Assembly: GCA_047973085.1 (NCBI GenBank)
Contig: JBKEBI010000014.1
Location: 1 to 42,618, forward strand
Direction of reading: 5' to 3'
DNA length: 42,618 nt
Source of the DNA: JBKEDG01 sp047973085
Lineage (GTDB): Bacteria; Bacillota_I; Bacilli_A; JBKEDG01
The notes under the pieces are model-generated. The model was given only the letters and a program-made list of their open reading frames with translations, made no database searches and was not told the DNA's origin. The translations under genes were made by a program, and so were the position numbers. Numbering within the stretch: position 1 is the first letter of the stretch; the number at the start of each line of letters is the position of its first letter. Below, in pieces: positions 16,370-24,906 of the stretch.

Positions 16370-17102
16370 TTTATTAAATTATAATGGTTATAAAATAATC
16401 CAAAGAACAGATGGGTTTAATTTTTCTCTTGATTCTGTTTTACTTGCAAATTTTGCAACAGTAAATAAAAAGGTAAAAAATATTATAGATTTAGGATGTG
16501 GCAATGCGCCTATTCCCATTATTCTTTCAACTCTTACACCTGCAAAAATTATAGGAATAGATATTCAAAAAATTAGTTGTGATTTAGCAAGAAGAAGTGT
16601 CTTAATGAATAATCTTCAAAATCAAATTGAGATTATATGTGATAATTACAAGAATATTCATAAAAAATTGGGTCATGATACTTTTGATCTTGTTATATGC
16701 AATCCTCCATATTTTATTGTTAGAGAAGATAGTAATTTAAATGATAGTAAATTAAAAGAAATTGCAAGGCATGAAGTATTTGCTACTTTAGATGATGTAT
16801 TGTATACTGCAAAAGTTTTATTAAAAAATAATGGATATTTTGCAATGGTTCACAGACCAGAACGCTTAGTTGAAATTATTGAAAAAATGAAAAAACATAA
16901 TATTGAACCTAAAAGATTAAGATTTGTATACCCTAAAAAAACTGCAGCTGCAAATTTAATTTTAATTGAAGGTAGAAGAAATGGTAATACAGGACTTACT
17001 GTAGAATATCCGCTATATACACATAATATTGGTGGTGATTACAGTGATGAGGTAAAAGAGATGTTTAATGGAGGCAATAATGAGTATACAAAAAAGTTAT
17101 GA
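16353..17102 (+). CDS. tRNA1(Val) adenine-N6 methyltransferase-like protein (TrmN6/YabB family)
   Basis: A 249-residue class I SAM-dependent methyltransferase. The SAM-binding loop IIDLGCGNAPIPI is at about residues 43-55, and the N6-adenine/glutamine methyltransferase motif NPPYF is at about 117. In E. coli the homologue methylates A37 of tRNA1(Val). The Bacillota YabB proteins in this chromosomal position are assigned by similarity only. Its start lies inside the end of ricT and the ribosome site is weak, consistent with coupling. rsmI follows with an overlap. Confidence 0.88.
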   Translation: MEVVNDLLNYNGYKIIQRTDGFNFSLDSVLLANFATVNKKVKNIIDLGCGNAPIPIILSTLTPAKIIGIDIQKISCDLARRSVLMNNLQNQIEIICDNYKNIHKKLGHDTFDLVICNPPYFIVREDSNLNDSKLKEIARHEVFATLDDVLYTAKVLLKNNGYFAMVHRPERLVEIIEKMKKHNIEPKRLRFVYPKKTAAANLILIEGRRNGNTGLTVEYPLYTHNIGGDYSDEVKEMFNGGNNEYTKKL

Positions 17103-17916
17103 GAATGAAAATGCACTATATCTAGTTCCTACCCCAATTGGTAATTTAGATGATATGACCTTTCGCTCTGTCAATACTCTATCTTCAAGTGAAATCATAT
17201 ATTGTGAAGATACAAGAACAAGTCAAAAACTTTTAAACCATTATAATATAAAAACTTTGACAAAAAGTCTTCATGAACATAATGAGGAAGAAAGAATTAG
17301 TGAAATAAAAGCTTTGTTAGATATAGGTAAAAAAGTTAGTGTAATAAGTGATGCAGGGATGCCAAATATTTGTGACCCTGGATTCAAAGTAATCAAGTCA
17401 TTAATTAATGATAATTATAAGGTGATAAGTTTACCTGGTGCTAATGCATTTATTAGTGCAGTTGCTGCAAGTGGTTTAGATAGTACTAATTTTGCTTTTT
17501 TTGGTTTTTTTGAAAGAAAAGGAAATAAGGCGTTAGAAGTTTTAAATTCAATATCAAATTTGAAAATTACAGCTGGATTTTATGAAAGTCCTCATCGTAT
17601 AAATAAAACTCTAAAACTTATATACAATAAGCTTGGAAATATCAATATAGTTATTTCCCGGGAAATATCAAAGAAGTTTGAAACTATTTATCGTGGTAAA
17701 ATTGAAGAATTTGTTGATTTAGATTACAAAGGAGAAATAGTTTTACTTTTAGAATGTAACAAGAAGTTAGAAAGTTTAAGTTTAGAAGAATATATAAAAC
17801 ATGAACTAGAGAATGGTTTATATGGAAAGAGATTGGTAAAAGCAATAGCTGCAAAAAGTGAATATAGTAAAAATGAAATTTATGAAAAATATTTGAAATT
17901 TACAGAAGATAAATAA
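17080..17916 (+). CDS. rsmI: 16S rRNA (cytidine(1402)-2'-O)-methyltransferase
   Basis: RsmI 2'-O-methylates C1402 in the 16S rRNA decoding centre. The 278-residue protein has the tetrapyrrole-methylase fold signature. LYLVPTPIGNLDDMTFR is at the N-terminus, then CEDTRTSQKLL, ISDAGMPNICDPG and the LPGANAFISAVAASGL loop, all family hallmarks. ATG 17080 is favoured over 17068 because GGAGG sits between them. It overlaps the upstream methyltransferase end by 23 bases. The yazA gene that separates these two in B. subtilis is absent. Confidence 0.95.
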   Translation: MSIQKSYENENALYLVPTPIGNLDDMTFRSVNTLSSSEIIYCEDTRTSQKLLNHYNIKTLTKSLHEHNEEERISEIKALLDIGKKVSVISDAGMPNICDPGFKVIKSLINDNYKVISLPGANAFISAVAASGLDSTNFAFFGFFERKGNKALEVLNSISNLKITAGFYESPHRINKTLKLIYNKLGNINIVISREISKKFETIYRGKIEEFVDLDYKGEIVLLLECNKKLESLSLEEYIKHELENGLYGKRLVKAIAAKSEYSKNEIYEKYLKFTEDK

Positions 17917-17941
17917 TATTTTATTATGGGAGGTTACTATC

Positions 17942-19441
17942 GTGGGAAATATCAATTTAATAGTTGTTAAAGATTATGATGAAATGAGTAGTGTTGCTTT
18001 TAATTACTTTAAAACTGAGATAGAAAAAGGTTCTAAAAATTTTGGTATGGCAACGGGATCTACTCCTATAGGATTATATAAGTTAATATGTGAAGATTAT
18101 GAAAATCATGATGTTTATGCAAATTTAAGTTATTATAATTTAGATGAGTATCATGGACTTTCAAAAAATCATTCTCAAAGCTATTATAGTTTTATGAATA
18201 AAATGTTATTTTCAAAAATTAAAGCTAAAAACTGTTATATTCCCAACGGTGAAATTGATATTTCAGATAGTATAGATGAGTATCAAAATATTTTAGATAG
18301 TGTAGAAATAGATGTACAGCTACTTGGTTTGGGGGTAAATGCACATATTGGCTTCAATGAGCCAGGTACACCTTTTGATTTAAAGACAAACTTTGTTAAG
18401 TTAAAAAATACTACTAGAGAAGCAAATAAGCGCTTTTTTAATAATGATATTGATGAGGTACCAAAGTATGCATTGACTATGGGTATTGATGATATTATGA
18501 AAGCCAAAAAAATATTAGTTTTAGCAAATGGAGAAAGTAAGGCTACTGCTGTATATAATATGCTATATGGTGAAATAGATGAGCTAGTTCCTGCTTCAAT
18601 TTTGCAATCTCATGCTGATGTTACATTGATTGTAGATACTAAAGCTGCTTCCAAATTACCACTTACTTCAATGGCAATTGATATAAGTAGCACAAGAATA
18701 AAAGTTGGTATTTTTAATAAAAATTTGGAACGCATTGCTTTTGAAGTGGTTTCACACCAAGCTGAAAATATTTATGAAAAAACTTTAAAAATTGTAAATT
18801 CAATGTTAGATAACAATGTTTATAAAATAGGGGTAAGTATTAGTGGATATGTTAATAATGGTGTTGTATCTCATCCAAGAAATAAAATGTTTAGCTTCGA
18901 AATTAAATCTCAATTAGAAAAAGATTTAAGAAAAAAAGTTTATGTTATAAATCGAGCTAATGCTAGTGCATATGGAGAGTATATAGTAAATTATAATACA
19001 GCTCAGTCACTATACTATATTTCACTTGCAACGGGAATTGGTGGTGGATATGTATATGATGGAGAATTAATTACAAGTAAAAGAGGTTTAGTTGGTGAAA
19101 TTTCAAATATGATAATAGATACGCATGAATTTAATAATGATTTCTTTGCAGATGGAAGTATAGAAATGCATTACAATACATATAAACTAACAAAAAATGA
19201 AAAATTGTTTATTAAGCAGATTGGAATTGTAGTTGCCAATATTGTGAATACAATAGATCCTGAAGTGATTGTGTTTGATTTAAAAAATCTTGATTTAAAT
19301 GAGAATTTAATTGAAAAGATAGAGTATTATACAAATGATTTATTATATGATGTGCACGGTTGTAATATAGAAATTTTCAAATCACAATTAAAAGATGAAA
19401 GTTTAGTGGGTGCAGCTTTGTTTGCAATGAAAGGATGTTAA
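17942..19441 (+). CDS. glucosamine-6-phosphate deaminase fused to a degenerate ROK domain
   Basis: A 499-residue two-domain protein. Residues 1-about 240 form a full NagB domain that should deaminate and isomerise glucosamine-6-phosphate to fructose-6-phosphate plus ammonia. It keeps Asp68 (NLDEY), Asn133, His135 and Glu140 (NAHIGFNEPG), the Bacillota form of the active site. Residues 244-499 resemble a ROK sugar kinase/regulator (MAIDISSTRIKVGIF, ATGIGGGYVYDGEL, VGEIS). The ROK catalytic Asp of the NDAN motif is replaced by Arg338 (NRAN), the phosphate loop DIGGT reads DISST, and the His and CxCG zinc motif are missing. A catalytic kinase is therefore unlikely; a sugar-sensing or structural role is my inference. 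Start is GTG with GGGAGG upstream. The next gene overlaps its stop region. Confidence 0.88.
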   Translation: MGNINLIVVKDYDEMSSVAFNYFKTEIEKGSKNFGMATGSTPIGLYKLICEDYENHDVYANLSYYNLDEYHGLSKNHSQSYYSFMNKMLFSKIKAKNCYIPNGEIDISDSIDEYQNILDSVEIDVQLLGLGVNAHIGFNEPGTPFDLKTNFVKLKNTTREANKRFFNNDIDEVPKYALTMGIDDIMKAKKILVLANGESKATAVYNMLYGEIDELVPASILQSHADVTLIVDTKAASKLPLTSMAIDISSTRIKVGIFNKNLERIAFEVVSHQAENIYEKTLKIVNSMLDNNVYKIGVSISGYVNNGVVSHPRNKMFSFEIKSQLEKDLRKKVYVINRANASAYGEYIVNYNTAQSLYYISLATGIGGGYVYDGELITSKRGLVGEISNMIIDTHEFNNDFFADGSIEMHYNTYKLTKNEKLFIKQIGIVVANIVNTIDPEVIVFDLKNLDLNENLIEKIEYYTNDLLYDVHGCNIEIFKSQLKDESLVGAALFAMKGC

Positions 19442-19446
19442 TCTTT

Positions 19447-20535
19447 ATGATAAAAGAATATTTAATAATGGCACTTGTAAGTGGGTTGATTTCCTATTTA
19501 CTTGTCCCTATAACAATAAAAATTGCATATCACATAAAAGCAGTTTCAATTCCTCATTCAAGACATATCCATACAAAAGCGATGCCTTTACTTGGTGGTT
19601 TAGCAATATTTTTGGCTTTTATAATTGGGTTTATGATATTTTCTACACCATATGTTTATTCAACTAGAACAGTAGTTTATGAAATCCCTGCAATTTTAAT
19701 ATCAAGTATTTTAATTTTATTGCTTGGTGTAATTGACGATATTAAGCCTTTGAGTGCAAAATTTAAATTTGTTGTACAAGTTATTATAGCACTAGTTATT
19801 ATCTATTATGGAAATTTAAAAATTGATGGAGTATTTAATTTTTTACCATCTACTGTTGATTCAATATTTTCTATAATATTAACCGTCTTTTGGATTGTTT
19901 CTGTTATTAATGCAATAAATCTTGTTGATGGTTTAAATGGATTAAGTGCTGGGGTAAGTGCTATTTACTTTGGAACTGTTCTAGCAGTATATGCATTTGG
20001 GGGATACGCAACTCAATTTGCATTGTTACTAGCTGCTTTAATGTTTGGGGCAACACTGGGATATCTACCATGGAATTTTCCTAAAGCAAAAGTATTTATG
20101 GGAGATGCAGGAAGTATGTTTCTTGGACTTATGATTGCAATAATTCCTTTACTTGGATTTAAACAAGTAACATTAGTATCACTTTTTTTACCAATGATTA
20201 TGATGATTGTTCCGGTATTTGAAATATTTACAACAGTTGTAAGAAGAAAGCTAAATAATAAATCTCTTGGAGAAGCTGATGCTGATCATATTCATCATCA
20301 ATTACTTAGGGCAACAAATAGTCCAGTCAAAGCAGTTTTATTAATATGGGGAATCTCTATATTATTTTCAATTGATGCAGTAATACTTGAAGTGGGAAAT
20401 TTCACATTTGGAATTGTATTTTTTATTATTCTTGTATTTGCTGCAGTTGGATTAGTACAACTTTCAAAAGAATTTAATAATTATGAATCGATACTACGAA
20501 AATTAGTAAATAAGTTTAAAAACAGAAATAAATAA
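19447..20535 (+). CDS. undecaprenyl-phosphate N-acetylglucosaminyl-1-phosphate transferase-like (WecA/TagO family)
   Basis: A 362-residue polytopic membrane enzyme of the MraY/WecA family, which moves a sugar-1-phosphate from a UDP-sugar to undecaprenyl phosphate. Motifs: LLGVIDD (catalytic Asp pair), NAINLVDGLNGL, GDAGSMFLG and the C-terminal cytosolic HIHH motif in ADADHIHHQLLR, the last typical of WecA/TagO rather than MraY. About ten hydrophobic segments are visible. It likely starts wall teichoic acid or another wall polymer. ATG 19447 fits AAAGGA spacing; ATG 19435, overlapping the previous stop, is the alternative. Following a GlcN6P deaminase links it to amino-sugar supply. Confidence 0.92.
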   Translation: MIKEYLIMALVSGLISYLLVPITIKIAYHIKAVSIPHSRHIHTKAMPLLGGLAIFLAFIIGFMIFSTPYVYSTRTVVYEIPAILISSILILLLGVIDDIKPLSAKFKFVVQVIIALVIIYYGNLKIDGVFNFLPSTVDSIFSIILTVFWIVSVINAINLVDGLNGLSAGVSAIYFGTVLAVYAFGGYATQFALLLAALMFGATLGYLPWNFPKAKVFMGDAGSMFLGLMIAIIPLLGFKQVTLVSLFLPMIMMIVPVFEIFTTVVRRKLNNKSLGEADADHIHHQLLRATNSPVKAVLLIWGISILFSIDAVILEVGNFTFGIVFFIILVFAAVGLVQLSKEFNNYESILRKLVNKFKNRNK

Positions 20536-20551
20536 AATTTGTATAAAATAC

Positions 20552-20580
20552 TTGCTAGTTACAATATCAAATGTTATAAT
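20552..20580 (+). promoter_or_regulatory. thrS promoter
   Basis: TTGCTA (20552-20557) and TATAAT (20575-20580) are spaced by 17 bases, with a TGT extension before the -10. Confidence 0.75.
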
Positions 20581-20586
20581 TTTATT

Positions 20587-20785
20587 AAGCAAAGAAGAGG
20601 ACATGATTTAATTTATTAATAGCGAGTCTAGTATGGTGAGAGTAGGCACAGATTAAATTACTACCTCGGAGTGTTCCTTAATCGGAGACGTTTAAAGTGC
20701 GTTAAACTTTAGAGTGTATAGAGTAATCTATAAAGTAAGGTGGTACCGTGCGAATTTGCACCCTTATTTTATAGATTTTTTATTT
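20587..20785 (+). promoter_or_regulatory. T-box leader riboswitch controlling thrS (Thr specifier ACU likely)
   Basis: The T-box core GGTGGTACCGTG is at 20739-20750. The terminator pairs the ATCTATAAAGTAAGG arm with CCTTATTTTATAGAT and ends in TTTTTT near 20776. Stem I contains GGTGAGAGTAGG (AG-bulge/GA-type segments). The likely specifier is ACT at 20660-20662, before ACCTCGGAGT, a context seen in threonine T-boxes; the next triplet ACC is also Thr. Uncharged tRNA-Thr should favour antitermination and thrS expression. Confidence 0.88.
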
Positions 20786-20803
20786 TAATTAGAGGAGGCT
20801 ATT

Positions 20804-22708
20804 ATGATAAAATTAATTTTTCCAGATGGAAACGAAAAAGAATTTGAAAGTGGGGTACTTGTTGTTGAAGTTGCAAAAAGTATTTCTCCAAGTCTAGCAA
20901 AAAAATGTGTTGCGGCTTATATTGATGATGAGTTGTATGATTTTAATCGTCCAATTGAAGTAAGTGGTAAAATAAAATTAATTACACAAGATGAAGAAGA
21001 AGCATTTGAAATTTTAAACCACTCAACTGCTCACCTTTTAGCTCATGCAGTAAAAAATTTGTATCCACATGCTAAATTTGGTGTAGGACCAGCTATAGAA
21101 AATGGGTTTTACTATGATATTGATTTAGGAGATGATGTTATTACTGAGGATACACTTGTAAGTATTGAAAAGGAAATGAAAAAGGTTGCTAGTTCCGGTA
21201 TTGCAATGCAGAGACTAGAGATGAGTAGAGTTAATGCACTTAATTACTTTAGTAATGATGAGTACAAACAAGAGTTAATCAATGATTTACCTAAAGATGA
21301 GATTATTACAATCTATAAACAAGGAGAATTTAGTGATTTATGTCGAGGAGGGCATATTGGATTTATTTCTAATATAAAGCATTTTAAATTACTTAATGTT
21401 AGTGGTGCATATTGGCGTGGAAATAGTGAAAATAAAATGCTACAAAGAATATATGGTACATCTTGGTATAGTAAAGAAGATTTAGAAAATCATTTACATA
21501 TGTTAGAAGAAGCAAAAAAGAGAGATCATCGAAAGCTTGGAAAAGAACTTGATTTATTTATGCTAAGTGAATATGGACCAGGGTTTCCATTTTTTTTACC
21601 TAATGGAATGATTTTGCGTGATGAACTTGAAAATTATTGGAAAATAATGCATAAACGTGAAAATTATGATTTGATAAAAACTCCTACAATGCTAAGTAAA
21701 GAACTATGGGAAGTAAGTGGACATTGGTTTAACTATAGGGAAAATATGTATTTAAGTGAAATTGATAAATATGAATTCGCAATTAAACCAATGAATTGTC
21801 CAGGTTCTATTCTTGTATATAAAAATGGATTACATTCTTATAAGAGCTTTCCGTGGCGTGTTGGAGAGCTAGGACTTGTTCATCGTCATGAAGCTAGTGG
21901 TGCTTTACACGGTTTATTTAGAGTTCGATCATTCACTCAAGATGATGCTCATATTTATATGACAAAAGATCAAATAAAAAGTGAAGTTGTTAGTGCAATT
22001 AAATTATTTGAAGAAATTTATTCGCAATTTGAATTAGATTTTTATATTGAACTATCTACAAAACCAGAAAAGGCAATTGGAGATGATTCAATTTGGGAAA
22101 TTGCTGAAGATGCGCTTGCAAAAGCATGTATTGCTAGTGGAAAAGAATATAAAATTAATGAAGGTGATGGAGCATTTTATGGTCCAAAATTAGATTTTCA
22201 ATTAAGAGATTGTATTGGACGTGTATGGCAATGTGGAACAATTCAACTAGATTTAAATTTACCAGAACGCTTTGACTTAACATATATTAATGCAAATGGA
22301 GAAAAGGAGCGCCCAGTAATGGTTCACCGTACATGCTTTGGGTCAATTGAGCGTTTTATTGGAATTTTAATAGAACATTATGCAGGAGCATTCCCAGTAT
22401 GGCTTGCACCTAGACAAGTTGATATTATACCAGTTAATAATAATGCTCATTTAGAGTATGCAACTAAAGTAGATAAAATATTAAAATCTCATGATATTAG
22501 ATCAAATATCGATGATCGTGAAGAAAAGTTAGGGTATAAAATTCGTGAAAGCCAAATGAAAAAAGTTTGCTATCAGTTAGTTATCGGAGATAATGAAGTT
22601 GCTAATAATGAAGTTACATATCGAAAGTATGGAAGTGATGAACAAATAACTTTAACTTTAGAAGAATTTACAAAAATAATTGTTGATATCAGAAATGAAA
22701 GAAAGTAG
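20804..22708 (+). CDS. thrS: threonyl-tRNA synthetase
   Basis: ThrRS charges tRNA-Thr and edits mis-charged serine. The 634-residue product has the full domain set. A TGS domain is at about 1-62. The editing domain carries HSTAHLLAHAV near residue 75 and the zinc-type DLCRGGH segment near 180. The class II core has PMNCPGS (zinc Cys), LVHRHEASGALHGLFRVRSFTQDDAH and VMVHRTCFGSIERF. The anticodon-binding domain begins at VWLAPRQVDIIPV. The ATG has AGAGGAGG upstream. It heads an operon with yihY-like, queG, a thioredoxin-like gene and trmL. Confidence 0.97.
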   Translation: MIKLIFPDGNEKEFESGVLVVEVAKSISPSLAKKCVAAYIDDELYDFNRPIEVSGKIKLITQDEEEAFEILNHSTAHLLAHAVKNLYPHAKFGVGPAIENGFYYDIDLGDDVITEDTLVSIEKEMKKVASSGIAMQRLEMSRVNALNYFSNDEYKQELINDLPKDEIITIYKQGEFSDLCRGGHIGFISNIKHFKLLNVSGAYWRGNSENKMLQRIYGTSWYSKEDLENHLHMLEEAKKRDHRKLGKELDLFMLSEYGPGFPFFLPNGMILRDELENYWKIMHKRENYDLIKTPTMLSKELWEVSGHWFNYRENMYLSEIDKYEFAIKPMNCPGSILVYKNGLHSYKSFPWRVGELGLVHRHEASGALHGLFRVRSFTQDDAHIYMTKDQIKSEVVSAIKLFEEIYSQFELDFYIELSTKPEKAIGDDSIWEIAEDALAKACIASGKEYKINEGDGAFYGPKLDFQLRDCIGRVWQCGTIQLDLNLPERFDLTYINANGEKERPVMVHRTCFGSIERFIGILIEHYAGAFPVWLAPRQVDIIPVNNNAHLEYATKVDKILKSHDIRSNIDDREEKLGYKIRESQMKKVCYQLVIGDNEVANNEVTYRKYGSDEQITLTLEEFTKIIVDIRNERK

Positions 22709-22723
22709 ATACATGTGAAGATT

Positions 22724-23557
22724 ATGTATGATAAATTAACGAGAATAATTATAAAAATATATTTAAAAATAAATAAGTATTTATCCAGTGCTTATGACCT
22801 TTTTAATACAAATAATATTTCAATGCTTCCAGCATATATCGCATTTTTTACATTATGGAGTATTGTTCCTCTTATAATTTTATGGGATACCCTTGAGAAG
22901 TTTGTTCCTAAAATTCTCGGAGAACAATCAATAAATAATCAAACTCTTGTTGATGCAGTTGATTTTATGAATGTGGATTATTCCATAAGTGATGGAGGGA
23001 TTGTACTTATTATTTTAATAATTTATTTATCTTCAAAGCCATTTATGTCAATCATTTCAGCAAGCAATTATATATATAATATTACTGATACAAATATTTT
23101 AAAATCAAAGTTAAAAAGTATAATTTTATCTTTACTTCTAATTTTTACAATAATTCTACTCTTAATAATTCCAGTTTTAGGAGAAAAAATACTAATGATT
23201 TTAGAAAAAACTTTTACAAGTTTAAATATTGTCGATACAGCAAATATTTTTAAATGGCCAATTACGATAGTTTACTTGTTAGTCGTGCTATCAATTATTT
23301 ATTCATTTTCTCCCAATGAGAGAATAAAGCTAAAATACTTTCTTCCAGGAACAATTTTTGCAACTGTTGGATGGCTTGTAGCTACATATTTATATTCAAT
23401 TTATGTTAATGAGTTTGCTAACTATCATAAGATATATAGTAGTTTTACAAGTGTAATAATCTTAATGATTTGGCTATATTTAATAAGCTACATATTAATA
23501 ATTGGTCTAGTAATTAATGCTGCATATTTTAAGGAAAAATTTGATGTTAAGTCTTGA
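22724..23557 (+). CDS. YihY/BrkB-family integral membrane protein
   Basis: A 277-residue membrane protein of the YihY/virulence-factor-BrkB family (UPF0761), whose function is not established despite the older 'ribonuclease BN' label. It has the family's N-terminal MLPAYIAFFTLWSIVPLII segment. About six transmembrane helices and the conserved PGTIFATVGWLVATYLYSIYV region follow near residues 205-230. Start choice is uncertain: ATG 22724 and GTG 22715 both lack a clear ribosome site. The end overlaps queG by 14 bases. Confidence 0.85.
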   Translation: MYDKLTRIIIKIYLKINKYLSSAYDLFNTNNISMLPAYIAFFTLWSIVPLIILWDTLEKFVPKILGEQSINNQTLVDAVDFMNVDYSISDGGIVLIILIIYLSSKPFMSIISASNYIYNITDTNILKSKLKSIILSLLLIFTIILLLIIPVLGEKILMILEKTFTSLNIVDTANIFKWPITIVYLLVVLSIIYSFSPNERIKLKYFLPGTIFATVGWLVATYLYSIYVNEFANYHKIYSSFTSVIILMIWLYLISYILIIGLVINAAYFKEKFDVKS

Positions 23558-24434
23558 TGAGCTATCACAAAAATATGACTTTGATTATGGATATGTCAAT
23601 GACTTTGTAGAAGAATTAGCTATAAATGAAGAACTATTAAGCAAAGTATCGGCGATATCGACTAATCCATGTCAAATTTTACCTAATTGTAAAACTGTAG
23701 TAGTATTGGCATTTAAGCATGATAACTTTTCAAAAAATTCTAATATTGCCGCTTTTGCTTGGGGAGAAGATTATCATAATAAGTTAAAAAAAATTGGAGA
23801 AAAACTTATTCCGTTATTTAATGATGCAATATTTTTAACGGATACACATATTTTAAATGAAAGGTATTTTGCAAAAAAATCAGGAATAGGACATATTGGT
23901 AAAAACTCAATGTTCATTAGTGATAAATTTGGTAGCTTTTGTCATTTAGCTATTTTGCTCACTTCAGATAAGTTATCAAATAATAGAAAAAGTATCAAGC
24001 ATTGTGGAAGTTGTACTAAGTGCATCGATGCTTGTCCTACTAATGCAATTGGTGAGCAGATTGATTGTAGAAAATGTCTTAGTGAAAGATTACAAAGTAG
24101 AAATAATTTAGACTTTCAAAATATTGGGAACAATGTTTATGGCTGTGATATATGCCAAAATGTTTGTCCATACAATATATTTGATAAAAGTCCTACATTA
24201 TTGTATAATAATGTAAGTATAGAAAATCTTCTCTTTTTAAAAAAGAAAGAGTTTGATTTATTTAAGGATAGAACATTCTATTGGATTGGTTATAGAAGTT
24301 TTATTAGAAATATTCATGTAGCATATGTTAATAATACTCAAGATTATTCAAAACTTAGTTTTCTAGAAAATAGTAATAGTCAGTATTTAAAAGATGTTGC
24401 AAAAGTTTTAAAAGGAGATGAATTTAATGATTAA
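23544..24434 (+). CDS. queG: epoxyqueuosine reductase
   Basis: QueG is the cobalamin- and Fe-S-dependent enzyme that reduces epoxyqueuosine to queuosine in tRNA, the last step of the pathway. The 296-residue protein has the ferredoxin-type cluster CGSCTKCIDACP (Cys154, 157, 160, 164) and a second cluster around CDICQNVCPYN. The N-terminal cobalamin-binding part includes KKSGIGHIGKNSMFIS. It is shorter than E. coli QueG, lacking the C-terminal extension, as in many Bacillota. ATG 23544 is preceded by AAGGA. Its stop overlaps the next start as ATGATTAA. A queuosine-precursor transporter gene lies about 17 kb away at 41234. Confidence 0.93.
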   Translation: MLSLDELSQKYDFDYGYVNDFVEELAINEELLSKVSAISTNPCQILPNCKTVVVLAFKHDNFSKNSNIAAFAWGEDYHNKLKKIGEKLIPLFNDAIFLTDTHILNERYFAKKSGIGHIGKNSMFISDKFGSFCHLAILLTSDKLSNNRKSIKHCGSCTKCIDACPTNAIGEQIDCRKCLSERLQSRNNLDFQNIGNNVYGCDICQNVCPYNIFDKSPTLLYNNVSIENLLFLKKKEFDLFKDRTFYWIGYRSFIRNIHVAYVNNTQDYSKLSFLENSNSQYLKDVAKVLKGDEFND

Positions 24435-24906
24435 AAAATCTATAATTGTGCTTGCTATTACGTTAATAGCATTGTTTGGGGCAAAGTTTAGTTATGATTA
24501 TTATCAAGATAACTATTCAAAAATGTCAGATGTTAGTGTCGAAGAAATTACAACAATTGATGAAATGAATGGAGTGTTAGAAGAAAATGAGACAGTGTAT
24601 GTTTATGTAGGTCGTCCAAATTGTGGAGATAGCGATGACTTTGAAGAGTATTTTGTAAGTATGATGGAAGATAACAATATTGATAACTTATACTACTTTA
24701 ACATTAAATCAATTACTGATGAATATTCAGAAAATAAAGAATAGAAGGAAATGCTTGATGAAGAATTTGGGGTTATGTCTACTCCAACACTTGCTAAATT
24801 TGAAAATGGAGAACTTGTTTTAAAAAGTGAATGGACTCCAGCAACAGGATACAATCAAAAGATGGCAGAAGACTTTCTAGAAGAGAGTGGCATTTTAAAT
24901 GATTAA
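24427..24906 (+). pseudogene. thioredoxin-like membrane-anchored protein interrupted by an in-frame TAG
   Basis: From ATG 24427 the frame encodes an N-terminal membrane anchor (about 4-24) and a thioredoxin-like segment VYVYVGRPNCGDS with a CGDS (CxxS) motif at Cys66-Ser69. A TAG at 24742-24744 (codon 106) stops it. The same frame continues for 53 more codons to TAA 24904-24906, including STPTLAKF with the cis-proline (residue 120) that the fold needs. The whole frame would give about 159 residues, similar to PedC/BrcD-type thioredoxin-like proteins. TAG is an ordinary stop elsewhere here (recF-adjacent, gyrB, gyrA, thrS), so recoding is unlikely. A nonsense mutation or sequencing error fits best. 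The intact end would overlap trmL by 8 bases. Confidence 0.8.

Noticed and set aside
18338..18361. NagB active-site loss because Asn133 replaces the E. coli Asp141
   Set aside because: Asn at this position is normal in Bacillota NagB, including B. subtilis.
24742..24744. TAG as a recoded sense codon (pyrrolysine or amber read-through)
   Set aside because: TAG ends several intact housekeeping genes here, and no pyl genes or suppressor tRNA are visible; a nonsense mutation is simpler.
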